A DNA stretch of 64,000 bases, taken from Persicimonas caeni. Its GTDB lineage: Bacteria; Myxococcota_A; Bradymonadia; Bradymonadales; Bradymonadaceae. Positions 42,553 through 52,482 of this stretch are shown in pieces; the first letter of the stretch is position 1; every line of letters begins with the position of its first letter. Position numbers and translations under genes: made by a program. Location: NCBI RefSeq assembly GCF_006517175.1, contig NZ_CP041186.1, positions 7,281,074-7,345,073 of the forward strand, in the 5' to 3' direction. The notes beneath the pieces are model-generated. The model saw nothing but the letters and a program-made list of their open reading frames with translations, made no database searches and was not told the DNA's origin.

Positions 42553-43524
42553 ATGAAACCCGCCGTGTTGATGACCGATCCGCGCAATTTCGCCATCAGG
42601 GGGGGCGCCAACCCGCATACCCGCCGTCCGGATAACTCACTGAAAGTGGTCGAGATCGACAAGGCTTGGCCCCAGTGGCACACCTACATCGACCAACTCC
42701 TCGACCGAGGCGTCGACGTCTACATCATCGACGCCACCCCGGAGTTGACGGGCATGGTCTTTGCGGCGAACGCCGGTTTTCTGGAGGGGCGCCTCGACGA
42801 TCGCGCGCCCAGCGACAAGACGTTCTTCGCAAGCCACTTTACCGCCAAGCACCGTGTGGGGGAGTCGGCGCTCTTCGAAGATTTTATGGACCAATTCGGG
42901 TTTACGGTGGCCGAGTATCCCGACGAGTGGCGCTTCGAAGGGGAAGCTGACGCCTTCCCGGTCGGGCGAGGGGCTCAGAAAGAGTGGTTATTCACCTGGG
43001 GCTATCGCAGTGATGAGAACGTCGCCGACTGGCTCGAAGACCAGGTGATCGGCGAACCGTTCAGCCGCTTCAAGCTCACCGACCCAAAATACTACCACGG
43101 CGACTGCTTGTTGTGCGATCTGGGCGGGCCCTTCCTCGGTTGGACAGGTGGACTCGACGAGTCATCGAGCCAGAGGTTGCGCGAGCGGTTTTCGGAGCGG
43201 CTCATCGAGATGAGCGATGAGGATGCGGCCTCCTTTATCGGCAACTCCTTCTACGTGGAGACCGACGCGTCGCGGCTGCTCTACGCCCCCTCCGAAATCA
43301 GCTCGAAACTGCGCGAGCGTATCGAGTCGGAGGGCATCGAAGTCGTGCCGATCGATATCTCGGAGTTTTTCGGCAAAGGGGGCGGCGGGCCGAAATGCAT
43401 GGTCTTCAATCTGGGGCCAGTCGACCCGGACGACCCGCGCCTGAGCGACGAGCAACGCGCTTTCCGCCGCGCGCGCCATGTGGAGACGCTTCGCCGTGAG
43501 GAGTATTTCCCGGTCGCTCCTTAG
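42553..43524 (+). CDS. Amidinotransferase/DDAH-fold enzyme
   Basis: The 323-residue protein belongs to the pentein superfamily, in which a Cys-His-acid triad attacks guanidino or related groups. Motifs that fit are VLMTDPRNFAI at the N terminus, MVFAANAGF, EGEADAFPVGRG (acidic residue), KYYHGDCLLCDLG (histidine) and GGGGPKCMVFNL (catalytic cysteine near the C terminus). The likely branch is dimethylarginine dimethylaminohydrolase-like, but the substrate cannot be fixed from sequence. AGGAGG precedes the ATG by five bases. It converges on a methyltransferase gene. Confidence 0.85.
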   Translation: MKPAVLMTDPRNFAIRGGANPHTRRPDNSLKVVEIDKAWPQWHTYIDQLLDRGVDVYIIDATPELTGMVFAANAGFLEGRLDDRAPSDKTFFASHFTAKHRVGESALFEDFMDQFGFTVAEYPDEWRFEGEADAFPVGRGAQKEWLFTWGYRSDENVADWLEDQVIGEPFSRFKLTDPKYYHGDCLLCDLGGPFLGWTGGLDESSSQRLRERFSERLIEMSDEDAASFIGNSFYVETDASRLLYAPSEISSKLRERIESEGIEVVPIDISEFFGKGGGGPKCMVFNLGPVDPDDPRLSDEQRAFRRARHVETLRREEYFPVAP

Positions 43525-43546
43525 GATGCGCCTCGGAGCGCAGGCC

Positions 43547-44263
43547 TCAAGTGGTTGCTTTGGGACACAACAGCAGCCAGCGGAAGGGAAACTCCCAGGC
43601 GACGCTGGGCGAAGGGACGCCGGCGGCACGCGCCGAGCGAATCAATTCACGGCGGGTAAACCCGCGGAGTACCGATAAGGGGCCGTCGTTTCGCACGAGA
43701 CGATTGCGCGTGAAGAGCGGAAGGCCGAGTCGGAGTCCCAGCCACGGCACCGGATGGCGCTGCAGGTCGTTGACCACCACCCCGTAACGACACAGGCGAT
43801 ACATCTTATCGAGCGCTGCCACCGCTTCTCGCCCGGGAAAGTGGTGCAGAACCAGTGAGGCGTGCACCACGTCGTACTGTTCTTCGTCGGGCAGGTCGAA
43901 GAGGTTTTCGAGCTCGAATTGCAGGCGCTCGGTGCGGGTGGTGCGCCGCTGGGCGAAGTCGATGGTCGTGTGGCTCAAATCGATCCCCTTGATGGAGATC
44001 GAAAACGACTTGTCCTCCGCCCAATCTGCCAGGCGCCGTGGGATGTCGCCACTTCCCGTGCCCACGTCGAGGACCGACAAGGTCTCCAGGCCGCCCGGGA
44101 TCAATGATTCGACGCCGGCGACGCTGATCGCCGGGCCGCGGCTCAGGGCGTTGATCCGCTCGACCTGCAGCAGGGTCTCTTCGAGTTCATCTCCTTGAAT
44201 CGACAGATCATCCATCAACTCCGAGCGTTCACTTCGTTTCGAAAAATCAGGCAGCATGCTCAT
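43547..44263 (-). CDS. Class I SAM-dependent methyltransferase
   Basis: The 238-residue protein has the SAM motif I VLDVGTGSGDIPRRLADW, motif II GIDLSHTTIDFA, YDVVHASLVLHHF and the C-terminal beta-sheet region RFWLLL-like (FPFRWLLLCPKA). It resembles UbiE/Ubie-like small-molecule methyltransferases. The ATG at 44263 (MSMLPDFSKRS) has GAGGAG six bases upstream; the longer frame to 44362 lacks a site. The substrate is unknown. The 183-base region upstream is divergent to a lipoprotein gene. Confidence 0.85.
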   Translation of the reverse strand: MSMLPDFSKRSERSELMDDLSIQGDELEETLLQVERINALSRGPAISVAGVESLIPGGLETLSVLDVGTGSGDIPRRLADWAEDKSFSISIKGIDLSHTTIDFAQRRTTRTERLQFELENLFDLPDEEQYDVVHASLVLHHFPGREAVAALDKMYRLCRYGVVVNDLQRHPVPWLGLRLGLPLFTRNRLVRNDGPLSVLRGFTRRELIRSARAAGVPSPSVAWEFPFRWLLLCPKATT

Positions 44264-44446
44264 CCATTTCTCCTCATGCGAACTGGCAGGCGCGGTGGAA
44301 AGACGAGGCCTCGGGCTGTATGCTTCGCCCGAGTTGGCGTCGACCTGGTGGGCAAGCGCCACGAGTTGAATAGTTTCAAGAATACTCGCATTCTATAAGC
44401 TGTACGGCGCCCGATAATGGAAGTGCTCTCGATTCGTGTACGACTC

Positions 44447-45070
44447 ATGATGAATTCTGTTCGAGTAATTGCGCTGCTAATCGCTGTGTCGGCTGTGGCG
44501 ATGTCATGTCGCAACCAGGCACCGGCGCGCGCTGCCGGAGACGGCACCCAAAAAGCTGTCTCCCAGAAGACCAACGACAAGCAACAAGATCGAGAAAGCG
44601 GGGCGGACGAGGCCAAATCCTACTACTATTCGCCGTTTGTCGTGAAGTTGGCGGGCGGAAAATTCGACACCGTATCGTTCAAGGACGTGGGGCTCGATCG
44701 CGAATCGACGGACGCCAATGACCCGCTTCTCGAGACGATCTCGCACTCCTTTGCGCGCAAGGTCGCCGCGCACAAGGTGCTCGGCTACCAGGCGGAAGTG
44801 ATGTACGACGAGGAGATCCTCGACCCGTCGAACCACCTGTATTGTGGCCTCAATCACCTCTATGTCGATATCTGGCAGAGCAGTTCGCCCAAGCGTTGGG
44901 GCTATTCGCTGTGGTCCGGCTGCGGTGAGCTCGACAACTTCGCTTGGAAAGAGGTGCCAGACACCGTCGCCGACGAGGATCTGACACTCTACGTCGAGCC
45001 GTTGACGTCTCATATCGTCGACTCGCTCGCCGAAGCGGCCCGGAGCAACTGTTTCCAGAAGAGCTGCTAA
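44447..45070 (+). CDS. Small lipoprotein of unknown function
   Basis: Starting at 44447 (MMNSVRVIALL) the protein has a short signal and lipobox VAMSC. A polar linker (residues about 25-55) leads to a domain of about 145 residues with four more cysteines (LYCGLNHLYVD, SGCGEL, NCFQKSC). The segment LETISHSFARKVAAHKVLGYQAEVMYDE is helical. No family is recognised. It stands before the LpoA-like gene with a 157-base gap. Confidence 0.65.
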   Translation: MMNSVRVIALLIAVSAVAMSCRNQAPARAAGDGTQKAVSQKTNDKQQDRESGADEAKSYYYSPFVVKLAGGKFDTVSFKDVGLDRESTDANDPLLETISHSFARKVAAHKVLGYQAEVMYDEEILDPSNHLYCGLNHLYVDIWQSSSPKRWGYSLWSGCGELDNFAWKEVPDTVADEDLTLYVEPLTSHIVDSLAEAARSNCFQKSC

Positions 45071-45227
45071 TAACCCTTCGTCAATCAGGTGCCGGGGCAA
45101 CCGACCGGCGCGGAACACACCTGCGCTTCGAGGACGTTGAAGTTATTGCGACCTCGACTCGGTGGCTTATACTGCCTTTGTGTTCGCCGTGAGGGCGAGC
45201 GCTCTGTACCAAATCGGCGAGTGATGG

Positions 45228-47516
45228 ATGACCAATTTCATGGATACCAACCGAATGAGACGCTGGATGCTGCTCGCGATCGTGGCGGCGGCACTGGTGC
45301 TCAGCGCCTGTAAGACCGGCAAAGGAAAGGGGGACGGCGACGACATCGAGCGCCAGCCTCCGATTCGCGCCAAGAGCAGTGATGCCCAAGAGCGCTTCGA
45401 CCGCGCCATGGAAATGTTGCGTGACGGGCAGTACGATCGTGCCCGGGAGGCGTTTAGGCTTCTGCAGGCCGAGTTTGGCTCCGATCCGATCGCCGATCTC
45501 TCCGAGTTGTACGTTGCCCGGGCCTCGATGGGGCCGATTCGCCTCGGTGAGTCGTTGGCCCAGGAGGCCACCCAAGCCTACAAAGGCTCGGCCGAAGCCG
45601 CCCAGATCCTCGCCACGCTCGCCCAGAGCGACGACGTCGACAAGCGTATTCGCTACGGTGCCAAGGCCTATCATGCACTCGAAATGGCGTTGCGAGGCAA
45701 GACGAACGAGGCGCTGTCGGTTCTGGCGGATTACCCGAGCGCGTCGATCAGCGATGTGGTTCTCGACGCCGACCGCACGCCTGTGCGTGCGCTGCTCACC
45801 GAGAGCTTCTATCGCGCCGGTCGCAACGCCGAGACCCTCGAGGCCGCGGCGAGGCTCCACGCCGAGGTGACAGCCAGACACCAAGAACTCGTGCCGGCGA
45901 CCGACGAGCCGCTCGAGCAGCCGACTGCAGGGGGGCAATCCGACCCGACGTCTGCGTCACAGGCAGCTAATTCGACGAGTCCCGAGGTTGCTTACCTCAG
46001 AAGCCTCGAGGCGCTGGCACGCCAGCGCGGATTCGAGGCCGCCGAGAAGAATATCGAAGAGGTCGCGCTCCAAGATTATCTGACTTCCGACTCGGCGTTT
46101 GTTCGAGCTGCGGCCGGCTGGGGCTTGCTCGGCGAGCAACTGGCAGACGGTGTCGGCGAGGAGCAGCGCGCCGCGCTCGAGGACCTGTTCAACCGCGTCG
46201 CGCCCGATTTGGTTCAAATTGGCGCGGGGCTGCGCGCTGCCGAGTTGTCGATGCGTCTTGCGGCGGTGGGGGGCCCAAAACGGCTGGCTATCGGCTTTTT
46301 GGCCCCTCTCACCGGACCGCACAAAGCGATCGGCCAGCGCGCGATGGCCGGGGCACTCGTGGCGATGCGCGCTTTCCACCACGCCGGCTACCCAGAGGTG
46401 ACGTTGGTCTTCCAGGACTCGCGTGCTGACGCCACGGAGGCGTTCGAGCGGCTCGAGCGACAGAAGGTTCTCGCCGTCGTCGGGCCCCTCGACGTACGCC
46501 GAGCCAAGCAATTTGCGCCCTTGGCCCAAGCGGCAAAGATCCCCCTGATCACGCTGACGACCGAGGCGGTCGGTCAGTCGACGCCGTCCGATGCGCAGGC
46601 CACAGACGCCGAGGGCGAAGCCGAGCAGTCCGCGGCACCATACGTCTTTCGAAATTTCATCGACGCGGCCGCTGAGGCCCGCGCCGCCGCGCGCGTCGCC
46701 TTCGACGAGATCGGCGACCGCAAAGCCGCAGTGGTCTATCCCGACGTAGGCTACGGCCAGGTGACCGCCAAAGCTTTCGCCGACGAGTTCCGCGACCTGG
46801 GCGGCCAGATTGTTGCCGAAATCTCCTACGATCGATCGAAGTCTGATTTTGCCAATGTCGCCCGCCGACTCGCACGGGCGAACCCCGAGGCCGTCTTCTT
46901 GCCGGATTCGGCCGAGAAGGTCGCCGAGTTGACCGCGTTTTTCGCCAACGAGAATATCTGGGGCCTCGCCCCCACGCAGAAGCGCTCCAAGCGCTCCAAG
47001 CGCAAGCAGGTGCACTACCTGGGAACGAGCCTCTGGGAAGATCCGATGCTCATCAGACAGGCCGCCAGCTACGTCGAAGGCGCGGCCATCCCCGTTTGGT
47101 TCTCGGCTTCGCTCGAGACGGCGCCCGTTCGGGAGTTCGTCAATCGCTTCGAGGCGATCTACGGGCGCAAGCCCGAGAACTTCGAGGCGTTTGCCTACGA
47201 CTCGGTCAACTGGCTGCGCTCGCTGGTACTCGAGCGCGGCATGCGTCGGCCGGTGGCCATTCGCGACGCGCTGGTCAGCGGCGACCGGCACCCGGGCGTG
47301 ACCGGAACGGTGCAAATGACCGCCAGTGGTGAGCCGCGCCGCGCGCTCCGCTTTGTCACACCCACCGACGAAGGATTCGAGGCGCTCGAGTTCACCGCCG
47401 TCACCGGTCCGAGGGAGGTCGAAGAGGCTTCAGAGGCGGACGAGGCTGGCGACGAGGCTGCCGAGCAGGACGCCTCCTCCCAGAGTGCGCCACCCAACGA
47501 GAGCGCTAGACAATGA
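45228..47516 (+). CDS. Lipoprotein with TPR and type 1 periplasmic-binding fold (LpoA-like)
   Basis: A lipobox (LVLSAC) follows a short signal. Residues about 55-330 are TPR-like, and residues about 350-725 form a type 1 periplasmic binding domain (RLAIGFLAPLTGPHKAIGQRAM, VVGPLDVRRAKQFAPLAQAAKIPLITLTTEA, AVVYPDVGYGQVTAKAFADEF, VFLPDSAEKVAEL, FVNRFEAIYGRKPENFEAFAYD). This order matches LpoA, the outer-membrane lipoprotein that activates PBP1A in E. coli, although ABC-type solute-binding proteins share the second domain. The last 35 residues are acidic. It overlaps the next gene by four bases (ATGA) and lies upstream of tol-pal, which supports an envelope role. Confidence 0.8.
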   Translation: MTNFMDTNRMRRWMLLAIVAAALVLSACKTGKGKGDGDDIERQPPIRAKSSDAQERFDRAMEMLRDGQYDRAREAFRLLQAEFGSDPIADLSELYVARASMGPIRLGESLAQEATQAYKGSAEAAQILATLAQSDDVDKRIRYGAKAYHALEMALRGKTNEALSVLADYPSASISDVVLDADRTPVRALLTESFYRAGRNAETLEAAARLHAEVTARHQELVPATDEPLEQPTAGGQSDPTSASQAANSTSPEVAYLRSLEALARQRGFEAAEKNIEEVALQDYLTSDSAFVRAAAGWGLLGEQLADGVGEEQRAALEDLFNRVAPDLVQIGAGLRAAELSMRLAAVGGPKRLAIGFLAPLTGPHKAIGQRAMAGALVAMRAFHHAGYPEVTLVFQDSRADATEAFERLERQKVLAVVGPLDVRRAKQFAPLAQAAKIPLITLTTEAVGQSTPSDAQATDAEGEAEQSAAPYVFRNFIDAAAEARAAARVAFDEIGDRKAAVVYPDVGYGQVTAKAFADEFRDLGGQIVAEISYDRSKSDFANVARRLARANPEAVFLPDSAEKVAELTAFFANENIWGLAPTQKRSKRSKRKQVHYLGTSLWEDPMLIRQAASYVEGAAIPVWFSASLETAPVREFVNRFEAIYGRKPENFEAFAYDSVNWLRSLVLERGMRRPVAIRDALVSGDRHPGVTGTVQMTASGEPRRALRFVTPTDEGFEALEFTAVTGPREVEEASEADEAGDEAAEQDASSQSAPPNESARQ

Positions 47517-48730
47517 ACTGGCGGCTCGTCGCAACTGTGGCTGTCTGTCTCGGCGTTCTAGCGAGCGCTCAGCCGGCGGTTGCCCAGCAGGCTGAGTTTG
47601 ACGAAGAGGAGCTCTTCGAGAAGCCGGAGGCCGAGGAGGAGGCCTCATCGCGCGAGCAGGCCGGCCAGCGGCAAGTGAGACGCCTCGAAGAGAAGCCCCT
47701 CCAGCAGATGAGCGTCGACGATGCACGCGCCGCCGGGTTCGTCTTTGGCGATCCCGCCGAAGAATCGTCGCGCACCTCGGCGACCTTCCTGGCTGCGACC
47801 GCAGGCCTTTTGGCACACGGGGTGGGCCACTTCTATCTCGACGAGACCAATACCGCCGGCATGTTGCTGGCGGCCGAAGGCGCCTCCATCGTGTTGATGG
47901 CCAGCGCGGTGTTGTGGCCGTGGCTTTCGGATGGATCGACCGCCTCGAAGATGTACGCGCGTCCGGCCCTGTATGCCGGGGTGGGGCTCTTCGGGTTGTC
48001 CTACCTGCTCGATGTAGTGGGGACGATGCAAAGCGCTGACATCGGGCTGCCGGCCAACACACGCCAAACACGCGGTTTCTCCATCGAGGCGACCTACAGG
48101 CATCTGAGCTTGGAGGGGTTCGGCGATCAGACGCTGCAACTTTTGACAGCCGGGAGTACGGCCGACTTGGGTTGGGGCTATGTCGGCGCGCGCACCGACC
48201 AAGACGTCTATCTCGACACGTCGGTCTATGGGCTCACCCTCGGTGGGAGGCCCTGGCGAGGGCCCGGACGTCATACCTTTGCGTTCGTCGAGGTGGACGG
48301 TGAGTGGCTGAGCTTTGGGGGGATCGGTCGGTTTCGGCGCCTGGGCGGCCAGGCTCGTGTCGGCGTGTCGTTCGGCTTGGGTAATTGGATCAGCCAACTG
48401 CGCCACGTCGCCGTGGGCACCGCCATCGGTTATGGCCACCACTGGTACCGGTTTCCGACCGCGCAGGGCACCGACATGAGCTTTGCCACCTCAGCCGGCT
48501 ATGTTCCCTTCGAGATGTTCATGCACCTCAACCTCACCGAGCGCCTCAACGCCAAGGCCGCCTACGAGCATCGAGAGGGAGATTTTTTGCAGACCAACCC
48601 AGCGGGGCTGGCCGTCGCCTCGGTCGAGTTCCTGTACCAGAGCACCGATCTTCTGCAGCTGGTTGTACGGGGCGAAGTCGGCGGGGGGCTGGGCCTCGTC
48701 GGGGGACTTCGGGTATCCTTTGGGAATTGA
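47513..48730 (+). CDS. Outer-membrane-type exported protein
   Basis: The 405-residue protein has a signal peptide (residues 1-24, ending QPAVA-QQ) and an acidic linker to about residue 65. A segment with three hydrophobic helices follows (AATAGLLAHGVGHFYLDET, LLAAEGASIVLMASAVLWP, PALYAGVGLFGLSYLLDVV). The C-terminal half is strand-rich (FAFVEVDGEWLSF, LGNWISQLRHVAVGTAIGYGHHWYRF, LLQLVVRGEVGGGLGLVGG) and could be a barrel. I do not recognise the family. It is translationally coupled to the LpoA-like gene and lies before tolQ. Confidence 0.65.
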   Translation: MNWRLVATVAVCLGVLASAQPAVAQQAEFDEEELFEKPEAEEEASSREQAGQRQVRRLEEKPLQQMSVDDARAAGFVFGDPAEESSRTSATFLAATAGLLAHGVGHFYLDETNTAGMLLAAEGASIVLMASAVLWPWLSDGSTASKMYARPALYAGVGLFGLSYLLDVVGTMQSADIGLPANTRQTRGFSIEATYRHLSLEGFGDQTLQLLTAGSTADLGWGYVGARTDQDVYLDTSVYGLTLGGRPWRGPGRHTFAFVEVDGEWLSFGGIGRFRRLGGQARVGVSFGLGNWISQLRHVAVGTAIGYGHHWYRFPTAQGTDMSFATSAGYVPFEMFMHLNLTERLNAKAAYEHREGDFLQTNPAGLAVASVEFLYQSTDLLQLVVRGEVGGGLGLVGGLRVSFGN

Positions 48731-48878
48731 GCCGGAATATCTGGCAGGGGCAATCTCATCTAGCATCCCGCCGGCCAAACGGCTTCGCTGTTTGCTCGAG
48801 TTTTGCTAAAACCAACTGGCCGCAAGATCTACCGACTATCACAGAACGCACAACGAAGCGCGACGAGGAACGCTACTG

Positions 48879-49616
48879 ATGTGGGACGCAATCTGGGTCA
48901 ACCTGGTGACGGCGCAAGCTGAAGCCGCCAAAGAGCCTACGGGCATCGTCGACATTCTCATGGAAACCAGCGGAGTGGTGCTGGGTGTCCTGCTGCTGTT
49001 GGCTGCCCTGAGTGTCATCTCCTGGTATATCATCGGCTACAAGTGGTTCTACTTGCGCAAGGTGCGCAACGAGTCGCTCAAGTTCTTGGACGTCTTCTGG
49101 CAGTCCAAGCGCCTCGATGCGATCTACCAGTCGGCCGAAGAGTTCGCCAACGCTCCGGTAAGCCAGGTCTTCAAGGCCGGCTACATCGAATTGTCCAAGC
49201 TCAAGAATCGTGAGAAGCCCGAGGGCAACGACTCGATGAAGGTGCACCTGAGCGGCATCGAAAACGTCGATCGCGCGCTGCGTCGGGCGACGTCCAGCGA
49301 GATGACGCACCTGGAGTCGATGGTGCCGTTTCTGGCCACGGTCGGCTCGACGGCGCCGTTTATCGGGCTGTTCGGCACGGTCTGGGGCATCATGATCGCC
49401 TTCGTGAACATTGAGGCAGCCGGCGCCGCCGGCATCGACGTGGTCGCAGCACCGATCGCCGAGGCGCTCATCGTCACCGCCGCCGGGCTGTTCGCCGCCA
49501 TCCCGGCGGTCGTCTTCTACAACCTGTTCGTCAACCGAATCAAAGTGTTGGGCGCCGAGATGGAGAACTTCTCGAACGATTTTCTGAATATCGTCAAGCG
49601 CCACTTCTTCGATTGA
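48879..49616 (+). CDS. tolQ: TolQ (MotA/TolQ/ExbB proton channel)
   Basis: The 245-residue inner-membrane protein has three transmembrane segments: at about 30-52 (VVLGVLLLLAALSVISWYIIG), about 150-170 (FLATVGSTAPFIGLFGTVWGI) and about 190-212. The conserved proton-channel loop GSTAPFIGLFGTVWGIM is intact. It powers the Tol-Pal system with TolR. The gene opens the tol set, and TolR, a TolA-like protein, TolB and Pal follow on the same strand. Confidence 0.95.
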   Translation: MWDAIWVNLVTAQAEAAKEPTGIVDILMETSGVVLGVLLLLAALSVISWYIIGYKWFYLRKVRNESLKFLDVFWQSKRLDAIYQSAEEFANAPVSQVFKAGYIELSKLKNREKPEGNDSMKVHLSGIENVDRALRRATSSEMTHLESMVPFLATVGSTAPFIGLFGTVWGIMIAFVNIEAAGAAGIDVVAAPIAEALIVTAAGLFAAIPAVVFYNLFVNRIKVLGAEMENFSNDFLNIVKRHFFD

Positions 49617-49658
49617 GCCGGCCCGTTAGGTTACTTTTTCGCAGCACGAGTAAGCGTC

Positions 49659-50177
<519 letters not shown>

Positions 50178-50179
50178 CC

Positions 50180-51016
50180 GTGAGAGACCTCAACACCCAA
50201 ATCGACCCCGGTCGGCGTGGCCCCTACGAGGCCCGTGAGCCGAACCAGGTCATGATGATCGTGGGCATCATCACCTCGATCCTGCTACACGGCTCGCTCG
50301 TCGGTATGATCGTGTGGGGCACGATGCGCGGCGGTGAGGATATCCAAGAAGAAATCGAGCCCAAAATGCTCGAATTCGAAAACGTCGAGCTGCTGGCGTT
50401 GGGCGAGAAGAAGCCCCCTAACCAATTGCCTCGCATGGCCAATCCAGCGCCTCCGGAGGTCAAAGAGGACGCGGTCAATCTCGCCAAGCCCAAAGAGAAG
50501 CCGCCCGAGCAGAAACCGGAAGAGAAGGAAGAGGAAAAGCCGCCCCAGGAGAAGCCCGACAAGCGCAAGGAACTGCTCAAGGGCCTCGAGAACCTGCACA
50601 ACCCCAATCGCCCCATCAACACCGACGTGCCCGAGGGAAGCGAGCAGGGCGTGGCGCAGGGGACGATCACCGACGCGGCGATGGCCAACTTGATGGGCAC
50701 CTACCAGGCCAAGCTGCTCGAGGTGCTCGGCAAGTACTGGAGCATCCCGTCGACGCTGAGCGACGCCGAAATAAATGAGCTCGCGGGCACGGTTGCGGTG
50801 TATGTGCGTTTGTCGGACTCGGGCCACGTGGTGAGCTACCGATTCCGGTCGCGCAGCGCCAACGACCAGTTCAACGCGAGCATCGACCGGCTCATGCGCC
50901 GCTTTCAAGTCAGCGGCGGCCGAAAGCTGCCCGTGCCGAACAACCCGGAAGTGCGTAAGCTGGTGCTCAAAGAGGGCCTGAACCTCAAGAATTGGAAGGC
51001 CATTACCGGGCGTTGA
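50180..51016 (+). CDS. TolA/TonB-like energy transducer
   Basis: The 278-residue protein starts at a GTG two bases after tolR. One transmembrane segment lies at about 25-46 (MIVGIITSILLHGSLVGMIVWG). A Pro/Lys/Glu-rich linker (residues about 75-145) contains KPPEQKPEEKEEEKPPQEKP. The C-terminal domain (about 170-275) is a TonB/TolA-type domain (GTYQAKLLEVLGKYWSIPSTLS, GTVAVYVRLSDSGHVVSYRF). The long alpha-helical middle domain of E. coli TolA is absent, so this is a short transducer. It links TolQR to TolB/Pal across the periplasm. Confidence 0.85.
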   Translation: MRDLNTQIDPGRRGPYEAREPNQVMMIVGIITSILLHGSLVGMIVWGTMRGGEDIQEEIEPKMLEFENVELLALGEKKPPNQLPRMANPAPPEVKEDAVNLAKPKEKPPEQKPEEKEEEKPPQEKPDKRKELLKGLENLHNPNRPINTDVPEGSEQGVAQGTITDAAMANLMGTYQAKLLEVLGKYWSIPSTLSDAEINELAGTVAVYVRLSDSGHVVSYRFRSRSANDQFNASIDRLMRRFQVSGGRKLPVPNNPEVRKLVLKEGLNLKNWKAITGR

Positions 51017-51058
51017 CGCATCTGAGACTCTCAAACACGAGCGATTGAGGACTGATTG

Positions 51059-52429
51059 ATGGTTATCAAGGTTGTACCGTTCTTGCCGCGAGCTCTGGCG
51101 ACGCTCTTTGCGCTGTCGATGCTGCTCGCCGGCGGCTCGGCGTTTGCCCAGCAGGACACAAAAGACGACGGGTCGGAGCAAGCCTCCGAAGATGGCTCGG
51201 GCAAGGGAATCGACATCGACGTGACCGTCGGTGTGCAGCGAAAGCTCATTCCGCTGGCCGTGCCGGATGTCAAAGAGCCCGGAGGCGACACCGGTGAGGT
51301 CGCCGACCAGGTCCAAGAGATCCTGCGACGGGACCTGAAACTGAGCGGATTCTTCAAGATCCTCCCTAACGACAGTTTCTTTTTCGACCCGTCCAAAGAA
51401 GGGATGGGCGCCTCTCAAATCAAGTTCCAGAACTGGTTTAACGTCGGCGCGCAAGGGCTCATCAAGAGCGCAGTGCGCACCAACGACGACAAGGTCGTGC
51501 TCGACCTTCGCCTCTATGGCGTCGAGCAAGGCCAGCAGGCCAAGTTGAAGTGGACGGGCGGAGCCGTGCCCAAAGACGAGGTGGCCGAGAAGGTCCACGA
51601 CTTCGCCAATGCCGTGCTCGAGTACTATACGGGAGAGCGTGGCATTTTCGGCTCACGCATTGCTTACGTGCGCCGCAAAGGTCAGTCGAAACAGGTCTAT
51701 GTGATGCAACTCGGGGCCGACGGGGCCGCGCGCATCTCGAAGAACAACTCGATCAATATGCTGCCGTCCTGGGGCAAGGGCGCGATCTATTACACCAGCT
51801 ACAAGCACGGAAACCCGGATCTGTGGGTCTACGAAGGTGGCAAGCGCAGAAAGCTCTCCTCGAAGCCGGGCCAGAACACTGGCGCAGACTACTGTGGCGG
51901 CAAGCTCGCCGTGACGCTTTCGAAAGGCGGGGAGAACACCGACATCTACCTGATCGACCCGAAGAGCGGGAAGGTGCAGAAGCGGCTGACGAAGCACTGG
52001 TCGATCGACACCAGCCCCTCCTTCAGCCCGGACTGCTCGCGCATCGCGTTCGTGTCCGGGCGTTCCGGCGGCCCACAGATTTACGTGATGGACGCCGACG
52101 GCTCCAACCAGAAGCGGTTGACCTACCAGGGGAGCTACAACACCCAGCCGAGTTGGTCGCCCAAAGGGGACGCCATTGCCTTTTCGGCGCGCGATGAGCG
52201 CAACGCCTTCGATATCTTCACCGTAGACCTCGACGGCAATATCGAGCGGCTCACGCAGGACCAAGGCAACAACTCCGACCCCAGCTTCAGCCCGGACGGC
52301 CGTTACGTCGTCTTCGTGAGTGACCGCGGCGGCAAGGGAAAGCGCGTATGGATGATGACCGCCGACGGAGAGGTCCAGAATGCGATCACCGAAGGCTCGG
52401 GCTATCAGTCCCCGGCGTGGGAGCGATGA
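51059..52429 (+). CDS. tolB: TolB periplasmic beta-propeller protein
   Basis: The 456-residue protein has a signal peptide ending GGSAFA-QQ, the N-terminal TolB domain (about 55-190: RDLKLSGFFKILPND and FQNWFNVGAQGLIKSAV) and a WD40-like propeller with repeated segments such as SFSPDCSRIAFVSGRSGGPQ, SWSPKGDAIAFSARDE and SFSPDGRYVVFVSDRGG. The ATG at 51059 (MVIKVV) follows GAGG at a spacing of nine. TolB docks with Pal and the TolA-like protein to maintain the outer membrane. Confidence 0.95.
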   Translation: MVIKVVPFLPRALATLFALSMLLAGGSAFAQQDTKDDGSEQASEDGSGKGIDIDVTVGVQRKLIPLAVPDVKEPGGDTGEVADQVQEILRRDLKLSGFFKILPNDSFFFDPSKEGMGASQIKFQNWFNVGAQGLIKSAVRTNDDKVVLDLRLYGVEQGQQAKLKWTGGAVPKDEVAEKVHDFANAVLEYYTGERGIFGSRIAYVRRKGQSKQVYVMQLGADGAARISKNNSINMLPSWGKGAIYYTSYKHGNPDLWVYEGGKRRKLSSKPGQNTGADYCGGKLAVTLSKGGENTDIYLIDPKSGKVQKRLTKHWSIDTSPSFSPDCSRIAFVSGRSGGPQIYVMDADGSNQKRLTYQGSYNTQPSWSPKGDAIAFSARDERNAFDIFTVDLDGNIERLTQDQGNNSDPSFSPDGRYVVFVSDRGGKGKRVWMMTADGEVQNAITEGSGYQSPAWER

Positions 52430-52482
52430 GGCGGCCGTTGACGCGAAGCCGGGAACGCTAAGATTGCGATGGAGTGCACGAC